A stretch of DNA of 64,000 bases from Patiria miniata (Eukaryota > Echinodermata > Asteroidea > Valvatida > Asterinidae). The stretch covers positions 15,625,162 through 15,689,161 of the forward strand of contig NW_024037072.1 in NCBI RefSeq assembly GCF_015706575.1, in the 5' to 3' direction. Shown piece after piece: positions 41,522 through 52,096 of this stretch. The position numbers and the translations under genes were made by a program. Each line of letters starts with the position of its first letter. The first letter of the stretch is position 1. The notes beneath the pieces were generated by a model that saw nothing but the letters and a program-made list of their open reading frames with translations, ran no database searches and was not told where the DNA came from.

Positions 41522-44488
41522 CTGGAAGCGAGAATGAAATAAGGTGTAGTTACAATTTGTGATAAGATCTCACAAACTGAGTCTTACAGGGTTTTTTTCA
41601 ATTGGGGAGTCATTCACTGTATCTGGGATAAGTTGTGCACAACTCTATCCTCAATATGTCGATTGTATTAGGGATGTTATCTGAACTGGGCACCAAGTAC
41701 CCGACTGATGATGTCAGGAACTGGTTCCAGATTATGGGATCGGGTGCTCGTAACCAATTTTACAAATCACTTAGTAACTTCTCGGACAATAAAAAAAGGA
41801 AGGTTTTTAATGCCATTTGTGTTGAAATTTGAAAATGAAAACCAAGCTACAGATTTCACGTTTATGGACATTTTGAAATGGCAAATCCTTCAGCCTGCAC
41901 TGTACACCCTTGTATCTTGCTGCATTGACGCATGATGTAAAGTATTATTGTGTGCACTTTTATGAACAATTTGAACAGCAACTTCCGATATTTGAATTTT
42001 GGGGTTGGTCTCTTTAACAGGTACCCGGCAATCTCGTCCACGTGGCTTATTTTGTTTTCAATCTCGCTTGTTTCCAATAGTAAATCCTGGGATATGGGAA
42101 CTTGCTTCCTGTGTCCTGATTCGATAGCGCAATTAGCAGGTAATGTATTTATATTGTGTACTTGGTGTTTTTATTTCCAACGTGCATTACGAGTTTCCAC
42201 GTTCACTGTAATTATTACGTCCACACCTTCCCAAAAATAATCCTTTCCTTTCCAATTTGCTCATATCAATATGAAATGTGATACTGCATATTGGCCACAG
42301 TAACCATAAGACCAACTTTGTTCTCTTCTCCACTGACCTGAGTGCACTGATGGCCTCTTCCACATTCCTGCCAACAGTAACGCCAGCTGCTGCTTGCTCA
42401 GCCAACACCAGATTAGGGTTCTCCTCCAGCGGAGTGTCTAGGTGGGTGGTGGGCTCTTGCTTCATTCTCTCTGCGGCTGAAAAAAGTACAAAGTGATTTT
42501 GTTTTTGGTGGAACCACCTGGATTTTAGTACTTAAGTTTCACAGGTGTGCAGATGATGAATAATTTAGCATCAATGAATCATGAGTGTTACTGTTGAAAG
42601 AAATTCTAATTCAATTTAAGAAATTAGGAATATTGAAGCATTTAGGCCCCCAAAAAAACACTTCTGCTTCCGGTTACCGTACCTACCCTAATTTGACAGC
42701 CCCCATCCTAATTTGTTTTTAGAAAAATGAGGGAAAAAACCCCTAAACCTTCAATTACTACCTTTTACCCTTTACTACACAAAAAAAAATGGCCAAATAA
42801 TAATTCCCGACCTACCTACCCTATTTTCAAATGCCACGTAATCAGGAGCAGAACTTTTTTTTTTGGCCTCATTGAACAAGTTATTCTTCCATTCTAGTCA
42901 ATTTTGTGGAGCTGGTCAATTTGCTTGGCTTAAATGTCTTGATCGAGGCATTAACCGTCACTTCTTCTTCCTCCAGAAAACAACCACCTAGCCCTTCCCC
43001 TTTCCCTCCCCAGTGCACAAGCCTGTACTGGTGCTACCTTCTCTCTTCTCTCTCTTGGTCAGCGTGTATCTGAGCTCTGGTCAGCTTGCTGAGCTTGACT
43101 ACCTTATTGGAGGCTTTGACCATAGCATCTTCCTCCAGCAAGGCAACCCCTTCCCCATCTCCCTTCCCCCACTCTCCCCAGCGCACAGTTCTGCCCTGGT
43201 CCTACCTTCAGCAGCTGCTACTCTCTCTTGGTCAGCCTGTATCTGAGCTCTGGTCAGCTTGCTGAGCTTGACTACCTTATTGGAGGCTTTGACCATAGCT
43301 TCTTCCTCCAGGAAGGCAACCCCTTCCCCATCTCCCTTCCCCCACACTCCCCAGCGCACAGTTCTGCCCTGGTCCTACCTTCAGCTGCTGCTACTTTCTC
43401 TCTCTTGGTCAGCCTGAATCCAGGCTCTGGTCAGCTTGCTGAGCTCGACCATCTGGGTAGAGGCTTTGGCCTCTGATTCTTCCTCCCCAGGAAGCAAACC
43501 TCTTCCCCCTTAACCCCCTCCCAGCATACAGGCCTGCCTTGGTCCTACCAGGGTGGCTACTCTCTCCTTGTCAGCCTGTACCTGGTTTTGTCAGCTTGAT
43601 GGCTTGAACATTTTGGTGAACGTTTTGGTGAAAGGTTTGGTCAGCTTGCTAGACTTTGTGGAGGGTTTAACGACTGCTTGTTTCTCCAAGAAATCAACCC
43701 TCTCCCCCATCTCCCTCCCCAGCCCTCCCAAGCACGAAGGCTTTCCCTGGTCCTACCTTCTGCAGCAGCTACTATTTCCCGGTCAGCCTGTATCTGGGCT
43801 CTGGTCAGCTTGCTGGGCTTGACCGTCTTGGCGGAGGCTTTGATCATCTCTTCTTCTTCCTCCAGGAGACGACGAGCTTCCTGCTTCCTGGAGGTCTGCT
43901 CCTCGTGCTTCTTTTCTTTGTTTTCCTACGACAGACATTTTTGGGAATCAATGATAAGTTTCGTGATAAAACAAGTACAGGGTATCTGGGTTTGACAAAG
44001 TGCGACAATTCCCTTGTAACCGAGGCCACATTTTCTTTGTGCTATGCTATCATTGGACAGATTCTGTTTACCTTGTGACCAGGGTCAACACAACACATTT
44101 CCAAAAAGTTTGTGAAATTAAAAGTGTTCAATAAGCCCCATTTTTTTTTTTTTTTTCTCACAGTGCTTGTGACTGAGTTTGACCGAGATATTACGGACAC
44201 ATGATCAAAAATCTTGATCTAATTGGTAAATGCGCACTGCTTGATTGACAAGCAGGAAGGGTCAGCTGTCCAGTATCCTCCTCCAAAGCAAATCAGAAAC
44301 TGGAGCCAGAACTGTAATCGCCGTTGTACCTTCCTTTGCTGTTTCTTCTTGACATGTTTGTCGTCATCCTCCCAGTAGCTGTCTTCTTCAGCCTTCTGCC
44401 TAGCGGCCTGTTTCTCATGTTCAACGGCTGCCTTGCGGGCTTTGGCGACAGCCGCCTTGGAGTTCTCTCCTTGGAACTTCTTAGGCAT
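41317..44488 (-). CDS. CCDC124: CCDC124 (coiled-coil domain-containing 124), complete
   Basis: Four coding exons (44330-44488, 43757-43925, 42338-42476, 41317-41521) give 223 aa, the length of human CCDC124. Diagnostic blocks: MPKKFQGENSK at the N-terminus, YWEDDDKHVKKKQQRK, KLTRAQIQAD, LDTPLEENPN, EEAISAL, HPEKRVKAAYKAFEDLNLPR, LKAENPNLRMSQLKQMLKKD and SPDNPLNQR. CCDC124 is the animal relative of yeast Lso2, which binds the ribosomal decoding centre and intersubunit space of idle ribosomes and aids recovery; vertebrate CCDC124 is also reported at the midbody. The N-terminal half is highly charged and helical. The ATG is shared with PTS across a 1.16-kb head-to-head promoter region. TTGACAG just upstream suggests a 5' UTR intron. 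Confidence 0.95.
42010..42285. repeat. Partial copy of the 38970-39215 repeat
   Basis: Shares GTTTCCAATAGTAAA, TATTTATAT...GTGTA.TTGGTG and TTTCCAATTTGCTCATAT with the earlier block, same orientation. Inserted in CCDC124 intron 3. Confidence 0.7.
42338..42476 (-). CDS. CCDC124: CCDC124 exon 3
   Basis: Acceptor TTTTTTCAG, donor GTCAGT. Encodes AERMKQEPTTHLDTPLEENP, NLVLAEQAAAGVTVGRNVEE, AISAL; residues about 110-155. Confidence 0.94.
42645..42868. mobile_element. GGCC-(A)n MITE, copy 2
   Basis: Close relative of 11657-11910 (shared CTTCTGCTTCCGGTTACC and CCTACCTACCCTATTTTC). Flanked by TTA and TCA. Confidence 0.6.
42895..43747 (-). repeat. Tandem array of partial CCDC124 exon 2 copies
   Basis: Downstream of real exon 2 (in transcript order) are five further units of about 170-207 bp. 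The donor-equivalent GTAGGACC or GTAGCACC lies at 43541, 43371, 43198 and 43030 (plus coordinates), with an older degenerate unit at about 42895-43029. Each unit keeps the 3' part of the exon. For example, 43205-43315 can encode MVKASNKVVKLSKLTRAQIQ followed by ADQERVAAAEG. The 5' half of the exon is replaced by G-rich intron-like sequence, so a good acceptor is lacking. They may be inert duplicates or weak cassette exons. Confidence 0.85.
43757..43925 (-). CDS. CCDC124: CCDC124 exon 2 (functional copy)
   Basis: Acceptor CTGTCGTAG, donor GTAGGA. Encodes ENKEKKHEEQTSRKQEARRL, LEEEEEMIKASAKTVKPSKL, TRAQIQADREIVAAAE. Residues about 54-110, predicted coiled-coil. It alone among the copies has an intact 5' half and acceptor. 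Confidence 0.92.
44330..44488 (-). CDS. CCDC124: CCDC124 exon 1 (ATG)
   Basis: ATG at 44488, donor GTACAA. Encodes MPKKFQGENSKAAVAKARKA and DSYWEDDDKHVKKKQQRK; 53 codons, phase 0. Confidence 0.95.
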
Positions 44489-45648
44489 CCTTGCTGCTGG
44501 CTGCTGTCAATTCACATGGGTAGGAACAGGGTGAAAGGACAGGAAACAAATAAAAATGTGGGAAACTAACGGACAAGCATCATGGTTGAATGTCTGGCAG
44601 TGTTATTAGTCGAGTCATGGTCGAGTCCATCACAAGTCAATCACAAGTCCATCACAGTCCTGTCACAAGTAAATTACAAGTCCATTCACAAGTGACAGGT
44701 CCTAAACAATAACAAATAAATCCTTTTTTTGTCACGGTTCAATTTCTTCAACACTGCTGCTGGGCTGTGCGGTGTGCTCTTGATGACAAATTTTGCCCTT
44801 TCGAGCTACATGCAATTTAGTAGCCTGTGGATAAACAACATATAGTTTATGGTGGGGAGGGGGGGGGGGGGGGGGGAGTTGGGGAAGGAAGAGGGGTATA
44901 GCTTTGTATCTAATCAAAGCGCTGAACGCACTGTCTACACACAGCCCACCGGTGCACTGTATGCGAACAGTGGTTTAACTTTAAACCATAATATCATGGC
45001 AATCTGGTAAATTAAAATTTCAGGGGAAAATGCCGACTGTCTTACTTTAAAGTTTAAATAAACGCTAGTTTGCCAGTCGAATCAAAGACAACCGGCAAAC
45101 TAAAGTTCACTGAAAGAAAGCTGTTATCTGAGCCAATCAGAGACAGTTTCCGTGAAAATAATGTTCACTAAACGGAAACCGGCGCTGGCCAAATATCCAT
45201 CATGTCCATTGCACTGGGCACTGCCATGACTGCCCAACAAAATAACAAGTCAAGGACTCCGTCCGAATTGAACATGAAAACAAAAAATAAAGTCTTAAGC
45301 AAAACAATTGATAAGAAACAGTCGTGTCACAGCACGTTGTAATGATTACTGAGAATAACCTTACCAGTAATAAAGTCATAAACACATAATGTTCCTTACA
45401 CTTTACAGGGAATTTCTACATTATCTATCAGTACGGACAGTAAGCTAGCCACTTTGAGAGAAAATTTTACCGGTCTTTTGATATAGCGCCCTCAATTGTT
45501 CGCAAATAAATAACAGTTTCACAAGATTGATGAAACGCGCATGAAACAACACAAAATTCTTTTGTCCAGGTGGTATTAAGAATAATAAGAGGGTAGGCCA
45601 GGACAAACGCTGTGATTCATACGAAGTGAACTTTGTTCAGCAACAGTA
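44489..45648. promoter_or_regulatory. Head-to-head promoter region of CCDC124 and PTS
   Basis: 1,160 bases separate the two divergent start codons. The PTS-proximal part (about 45540-45780) has several CpG dinucleotides and no TATA box, as in housekeeping promoters. A G-rich tract lies at 44855-44880. TTGACAG at about 44500-44506 (minus) may be the acceptor of a CCDC124 5' UTR intron. Core elements were not verified. Confidence 0.5.
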
Positions 45649-45779
45649 ATGTCTGGAACCGGCTCGGCACAAAGCAACGAGCCAGTGAACAATAATGATC
45701 AAAAGCGAGCTGATCCAGGCAGGCGGGTGGTTTATGTGAGCCGGGCCGAGTCGTTCAGTGCGTGCCACAGGTTGCACAG
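45649..45779 (+). CDS. PTS: PTS exon 1 (ATG)
   Basis: Donor GTGAGT at 45780. Encodes [20 protein letters not shown], then [19 protein letters not shown] with the first zinc histidine. Confidence 0.93.
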
Positions 45780-48700
45780 GTGAGTCGAGTTTACGGAATG
45801 TGGCAGGTGCAGTGTAATTTACTACCAGTTGGCCTATGGAATTTAAAAAGTCATAGTGGATTAGGCCGAACTAAAATTTCGCTTAGCACATCAACTTCAT
45901 TTTCAGCAGGCTGCCAATCATAGTTTTAAGTTGTTTATTGATTATTAATTACCTGTTAAACTGCATTGTTATTGACTGAGTATTATGTGTTTTCAATTGT
46001 TTTACTAATGAACGTTTTTGTGTTTCATTTATTGCTTTATAGTGGTCTAAGTATGCTTTTAGCACCTGCCATTGACAAGCTTAGGCTTATTATGGCTAGA
46101 ATTAATTGCTTTGTCATTTACAATTTTACTTATTTGTTTTTCCAAGACACAATTTATATTTATTTTCCTTTATTGTACATGCTATATGAATTGTATTTTG
46201 TTTATGGTTGGATATAAATAAATGTTATATTAAATTGAATTGAATTAGTTAGATTCAGGGGTGTGAAATCTCAGCTTTAAAGCTGATTTCAGCTTCTTCT
46301 TTTTTTGGATTTCAGCCTTTTTTAATTTCCCTCACTTGCTGTGTACAAAAGTAAAGGAGATTTCCAAAGTTCAGTTTTTTTTTTTTTACACCTTTTCCAG
46401 CTATTTTCAGCTATTTTTATAAGTGTTCACTCACACCCCTGTAGATTTTTAGAGGAAAAACAGTTAGTTTGAATATGGACATGATCATGATGGAGGAAGG
46501 AATGTGTTTGAATTAATAGCTTGAAATATCCATGGAACCTTGGAGGTAGGTTTCCTACCTCCATGAATTACACTTACACTTACACTTAAGATTTGATGGG
46601 ATTATCAATTATAGGCTTAAGCCTTTTAAGACCCCATATCCAGATTCTTTCAAGTAACTGTCAAAGGTATTCTTGAACTGACGTAGGCTGGGAGGTTGTT
46701 CCAGTTGTTTATTACCCGTTGGGAGAAGAAGTGTTTCCTCAATTGGAGACCTATTTTATGCATTCTCTTCTTAAACAACTTCAACCTGTGACCTCGGGTA
46801 CTCGTATCGTACTTGACTTGGAAAAGAAGCTTTCTGAATCCATATCGTCGAAGCCATGCAGGATCTTATATGTCTCAATAAGGTCACCCCTTACTCTCCG
46901 CACTTCAAGTGGGAATAGGTGCAACTGTTCCATCCTTTCACTGTATGGTTTTCTTCTCAATTCTGGTACTAGCTTTGTCACCCTCCTCTGAACTTTCTCT
47001 AGAACTGTGATGTCTATCTTTAGGTAGGGGCTCCATGACTGAAAATTGTTCCTTGTTGAATTCCAAGATTTGTTCGGGGAGGGGGGGGGGGGGATGGATG
47101 ATGCATTGCATGCATTGCAGTCAATTTATGCATTAAAAGCCCAAAGGCCTGACGCAATATGAATCAAAATTTGCGATTTTGCATTATGACAGGGAACTTG
47201 AAGAAATTTGGGATCTTTTTTCCATTTATAATTAACAGGTTTTTTATTTTATTTATTTATTAATTTTTTTTGGGTGGGGGGGGGGGGGGTGAATTGTGAG
47301 CCAACCCCCGGGATCCATTCTTGAAAAGTAGGCCTATTGAAAAGTGTCCAGAAACCATAAAGATGTGGATTGCATTATTACTACTGACATGGTGTACTTT
47401 TTGACAGAAACAACACCTATCATGATTAACAGTTAATTGAAATACAAATAAGTTAGTCCAAATACAAAGACGTCAGTTTGCAATTTTCAGAGAACCTGGG
47501 GTTAAGCCGATAAAAATGCAGCAGGTGGGTGTTTTTTCTCTTCCTTTTTTTTGTAACAAGATGGCGGATTTTCCAAGATGGCGGATGAATTCTTCAATTT
47601 TCTCTACTTATTTGATACAAATCTTGTCCAAAGGAGCCAGTAACCCTTTCTACATAGCTACAATTTTGTTGGAAACAAACAAAGAGACAATATATTGACA
47701 ATGTGCAAAATATATTGCAAACATATGAATAAAAAATTGTTAAAAAGAGGTGGCCGGGGAAAAAAGAAGCAGGCGGGGGACGAGAAAATGTTTTTTTTTT
47801 ACATGGCCTTATAGGGTAGGCTGGGATTAGGGCAGGCTATTTGCTTTTTAGTGAATTTTTTTTGGTATAAGGCCCCCCCAAAAAAGTCTCCGGTTTCTGG
47901 TATGCGTGCGCGTCGCCGTAGCCATGCGCGTCGGCAAAATGAAAAAGTTTTTTTTTTAATGAAAGATGATGTCTCAAAACCGCCAAACTCACTGGTTTGA
48001 CTGGAATTCTGCTGCTGCGCAATTTCAACGTGTTTTTAGATGGGGTTATGATCGAGAATAAGCTTTATGTGGCCTCTCTGGACTCCCATATATTTGCACT
48101 AAGTTTAGTCGGGCACCATTTGCAGTCATCAGCCGACATTTGAAGCAAAAAAGTCGGGTAAAAAAAAAAAAAAGCCGCGTCGCCGCACCACTTTTTGGAC
48201 AAGCTCCATACCAGAAACCGGAGACTTTTTTTTTTTTGCCTAAAGTAACAATTTTTTTTTGCATTTTGGTTTTTTTTTTACACAGTCCTTCTCTTAGTGA
48301 TGCTGAGAACAAGACTCTGTTTGGAAAGTGCAATAACCCCAATGGTCATGGCCATAACTACAGAGGTCAGTTCAAACAAACAACCCTTTTAAGAAGGCCA
48401 AGTAAAAAAAAACAAAATTGTTTAGCATCCTGCCTTTTTGAAAAAAAAGGAAGGAGGAGGCCTTTTTTTTTTTCCCTCCAAAATGGCTGCCCGACCCATT
48501 TTCCAAAACGACTGGCCGGGCTATTTTTCAAGATGGCCGCCAGCTTTTTTTTTAAATGGCCGCCAATTGGACTCAGGAAATGACATACCAGCTTTTAGAG
48601 TCTAAAAGTATGTCTTTTTTTTTCTTTTTTTTTCGAAAAAGATCATTAAATTTATCATTTTTTTTTCATTTTTTTTTCAATTTAAAAAAAGAAAAGAAAA

Positions 48701-51420
48701 AAAGGAGGCAGCCTCCAAAAAGGAAGCAGGCTAAACATGTTTTTTTTTTCATTTGGCCTAACTCACGGTTTTCCAAATGATTGCCCAGCCTAATTGAAAA
48801 TTATCACTTGAGTGATTCTGCACAGTAGCTACAAGCACTGTTGAAAGGCAAAAATAGAGGCAAGATTGCCTGTGCTTTTATCTTTGGCCATTATACAAAA
48901 TCACCCAAGCGGTATCATATGGACATATTTAATAAACTGTACAATGTTTGGATGCCTCCATGGAGATGTAAAATAATCTAATATCTCTTTTTATTTACAT
49001 ACAAATACCAAAATTAATTTTAACAGTTTGTATATGTACACCAGGCTGATTTAATTTACAAAATTTCTGCCAAGAAAAAGTTCGTAAATGTCCGCTCAAA
49101 ATTCTTCCATGTAAATTTCAATATAAAACAAAGGCTCTGTTAATTTGAAGTTATCTTGTAAGATATCTGTGTTGTCTTCAGAAATTCTTTCATTAAAATG
49201 TATTGGATTTTCTGTCACAATATTCCCAAGTCGTGGTTCCTTCTTAATTCCGTTCTTGATGCTATATAATTTTTAAAAATCTTTCTTTTCTTTTCATCTC
49301 TTCGACAGTTGAAATCATTCTGAAAGGCGAGGTAAGATTTCCTATTTTTCCATGTTTTTTTTTAACCCCTAAATAATATTTGTTTCAGTGAATGTAATTA
49401 TGTCAGATTCAGGGTTGTCAGTGTATTGACCCTGACAATGCAAGGTTCGCTTAAAAATCCAACATCTTATTTTTACATGATTTTAAAGAACTTGGCACTG
49501 TACAGCCCAAACACTGTTACTATATTTCATGGCCCATCGGTTACATTCAAACTTGTGAATTTTGGAGCATTGGGGATGTTTTCCTCTTTTGTTTTATACC
49601 AGAGGGGTGGGAAGGGGTTGGGGGTGAGGGGGGGGGGGGGACTGTGCATCCATTCCTGACCCACCAAAAGTAGAAGGAACATATTTTGACTATTTTCTGT
49701 GTCCTAAATGTTTCAGGTTGACCCAGTAACAGGCATGGTGCTGAATTTGACAGACTTGAAGCAATATATGAAGGTAAGTGTGTAAATAAATAGTTTTGAG
49801 ATGGTATAAAATACATAGTATACAAATCCAAAGAGCATGGGACAATGCAGAGGTTGTTTAAATTTTGATGAGTGCTGGTAGCTGTAATATCACATTCGCT
49901 TGTCTAGTTGTCAGAAGTTGCATTATGCCATGATGGGGAAGATAACACCCCTACTTCACCCACTCATGTTGTCACCTCCCCCCCCCCTGCCTAGCCCACC
50001 TCCACCCCACCCTCTCATGTTGTCACCCCACCCCCTCCCTTGCCCCTCCCCCAGTTTCCACACCAATCCCTCCCCACTCACAAAAAAAGGCGCAAAACAA
50101 ATTTATATATTCATGTGTTGCACAAAGATGGTCAAATTGTATGCCTTTTCCGAAACTTTCTATTTGAGAACGTGTCTGTTGTAAAACTGTCCTAAAACTT
50201 TGTTAAGGAAGTGCTATAGGAAGTGGTGGGTAGGCTGGTCATATCTGTTTCCATTTAGTACGGTACTTTATCATGCATTCTAATGTCTCTTGGTAAAACA
50301 GCTCAAACTACTATTCTTCAGTGCCACTACAACATTGTTGTTGGGCTCGAGTCAAGGACTCGGACTCAAGTCTGCCTCGAGTCACAATTTCAGTGACTCG
50401 GACTCAATCAAGTCACAGTTGACTTGCAAGCATGAAGCTATATTAAATTACAAGAGTGCTGACTCCTCATTTTTGCACTCGGAGATGCTTTGAAGCCATC
50501 CTGGGCGCAGACATTTTGAATTCATGTGCGTGTTTTTAGAACATAATGAAATTAGATGGATTGAATTTTGAAAGTGTACTCTACATGCAACGCCCAAGTA
50601 GAACATACCTGTTATGACAGTTAAAAAAAAGTCACGGCAAAAAGCATCTACAGCGAATACGCGCACGCGTTGCGCTGTTTGCGTAGAGCAAAATGACACG
50701 CTCATTTGCTGATCGTGCATTTCGGTTTTGGGCGTATCGCCTTCGATAACGCACCGGTATGGAATACAAACGCAGATATGCAAATAGCCGTACAAAATTT
50801 CTAGCTCTCCATAGGTTTGTGCACAAACATGGATGCGCCCATCAGGCGTTACTTTGTACATCGAGTTAGCACTCTAGTAATTTAATATAGCTCTATGCTT
50901 GCATGTAACAATTTCTTTTTTGCCCAAAAAGTTTTAATAAAAACCCACAAAGTCCGATGTGACTTTGATCTGGACTTGAATCAAATGACTTGAGACTCAG
51001 ACTCCACCCAAGTGACTCCAAACTACAACACTGCACTTCAGCTAAAAAGTAGCAAGAGCCATGCGGGATGTGTTTCTTTGCTCGTACCCAGTGCCCTATC
51101 CCGGGGTACCAGTGACAGCTAAATTGTTCACACAAAATGGAGCTATGATAAATGCTTTTATACGGTCTTATATTATATTTACACTTCTTGATTGAATGTG
51201 TTCATCTTCACAGAAGGCAATCATGGATCCCCTGGACCACAAAAACATTGACAAGGACGTGCCTTACTTCCAGAACGTCGTCAGCACCGCCGAAAACATT
51301 GCCGTGTTCATCTGGGACCAAGTCCGAAAGGAGCTTCCAAACCCAGGCCTTCTCTACGAGGTGAAACTCCACGAAACGAACAACAACATTGTGTACTACA
51401 GGGGGGATTGGTCCGATTAG
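45649..51420 (+). CDS. PTS: 6-pyruvoyl-tetrahydropterin synthase, complete
   Basis: Five exons (45649-45779, 48286-48365, 49309-49331, 49717-49773, 51214-51420) give 165 aa. PTPS converts 7,8-dihydroneopterin triphosphate to 6-pyruvoyl-tetrahydropterin, the second step of tetrahydrobiopterin synthesis, in the cytosol. Zinc ligands His40 (SFSACHRLH), His65 and His67 (NGHGHNY), catalytic Cys59 (FGKCNNPN), the Asp105-His106 pair (PLDHKN) and Glu151 (HETNNN) are all present. The protein is about 20 residues longer than human PTPS because of a polar N-terminal extension. ATG at 45649 is the first in the exon. Splice phases are consistent throughout. No defect seen. Confidence 0.96.
46257..46441. 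mobile_element. hAT-like element with 6-bp duplication, copy type 2
   Basis: Termini CAGGGGTGTGA and TCACACCCCTG are inverted repeats; TAGATT lies directly on both sides. The 185-bp body repeats the word TTTCAGC several times. No coding capacity. Confidence 0.65.
46590..47045 (-). mobile_element. LINE 3'-end remnant (CR1/L2-like)
   Basis: The reverse strand encodes [34 protein letters not shown], then after one frame change [20 protein letters not shown] and [11 protein letters not shown]. This C-terminal segment is shared by many animal LINEs. 5'-truncated, in PTS intron 1. Confidence 0.75.
47871..48240. mobile_element. GGCC-(A)n MITE, second family, copy 2
   Basis: Flanked by TAA on both sides. 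GTCTCCGGTTTCTGGTATG at the left is inverted at the right end (CATACCAGAAACCGGAGAC). Homologous to 22898-23205. Ends 45 bases before PTS exon 2. Confidence 0.75.
48286..48365 (+). CDS. PTS: PTS exon 2
   Basis: Acceptor TTTACACAG after a T tract, donor GTCAGT. Encodes [20 protein letters not shown] then HGHNYR: catalytic Cys and two zinc histidines. Confidence 0.96.
48396..48758. mobile_element. A/T-run MITE with GGCC ends
   Basis: Left AAGGCCAAGTAAAA and TAGCATCCTGCCTTTTTG oppose right AAAAAGGAAGCAGGCTAAAC and ATTTGGCC. Contains repeated AAATGGC/AAGATGGC words and long T runs. The open frames inside are low-complexity artefacts. Confidence 0.5.
49309..49331 (+). CDS. PTS: PTS exon 3 (23 nt microexon)
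   Basis: Acceptor TCGACAG, donor GTAAGA. Encodes VEIILKGE across the split Val codon, matching the family's strand before VDPxTGMV. Supported by phase on both sides. Confidence 0.9.
49717..49773 (+). CDS. PTS: PTS exon 4
   Basis: Acceptor TGTTTCAG, donor GTAAGT. Encodes [19 protein letters not shown], 19 codons in phase 0. Confidence 0.95.
50431..50897. mobile_element. hAT-like MITE, copy 2 (467 bp)
   Basis: Inverted relative to 13078-13561 and clearly homologous across the full length. Flanked by CTTGCAAG and CTTGCATG (7 of 8 identical). The 137-codon open frame on the minus strand crosses the element's end and has no family features. Confidence 0.8.
51214..51420 (+). CDS. PTS: PTS exon 5 (stop TAG)
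   Basis: Acceptor TTCACAG. Encodes [40 protein letters not shown], and ends [16 protein letters not shown]. Confidence 0.97.
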   Translation, partial: KAIMDPLDHKNIDKDVPYFQNVVSTAENIAVFIWDQVRKELPNPGLLYEVKLHETNNNIVYYRGDWSD

Positions 51421-52096
51421 GAGAGTTATCAACAATCAGGAAATTGATGAGGTTCACTTTAGTATTCAGTTGAACAAAGAATGTTGACTGGCCGTGCAAG
51501 GTGACTGTAAAGCTGTTAAAATAATGATGGTTGGAAGCCGTGAAGGCATTGGCTTATGATCACTTTAATTTAGGAGTCACAATGCTAGAGATAATTTAGA
51601 AGTCACAATGCTAGAGACATTACATTTAGCAGTGCAGCAAATCTGGGAAAGAGAGTTGAGGATCACCCACAGAAGATACAGCTTTTTGTTCCAAAATGTT
51701 AATGTTATGTCAACAAATATTTTGAGCACATAATGAGCAAAGACATTGATAAATTGGGATTGTGCCAATAGAGCACTGGATAGCTCAGTTGGAAGAGTGC
51801 CAAATACAATATTCCAAAAGTTGCATTTGGCTTTTATGAAAGTAATCAAAAAGCGCCATCTTTTGTTCATGTATGGCGTCAATTGGTTCAACCGATAAAA
51901 GTTAGTTTCGAAATGTTAACATTACTTGCCTTGTTAGTCTGGTGAGGGTTTGAGGGTGATAGTTATAGACTGTGTAAGTGTTATGTGAAGAGAGGTTTCA
52001 AGACCTGAATTATGTCTTCTTTGAACAGGGTTGTGTGCATATGGATTGCCAAACTGACACTCCCTGTGTTTGTATTATATAGATCTTTATCTTTAT

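Noticed and set aside
45966-46217. 83-codon hydrophobic frame
   Set aside because: AT-rich sequence leading into a LINE-like AAATTGAATTG tail; no splice or family support.
48140-48583. 147-codon plus-strand frame over PTS exon 2
   Set aside because: Only the segment with [10 protein letters not shown] is real (PTS). The rest is poly-K/poly-F translation of MITE homopolymers.
50448-50861. 137-codon frame on the minus strand
   Set aside because: It spans the end of a hAT-like MITE and its homologous region at 13.1-13.5 kb is not open in the same way, so it is not a gene.
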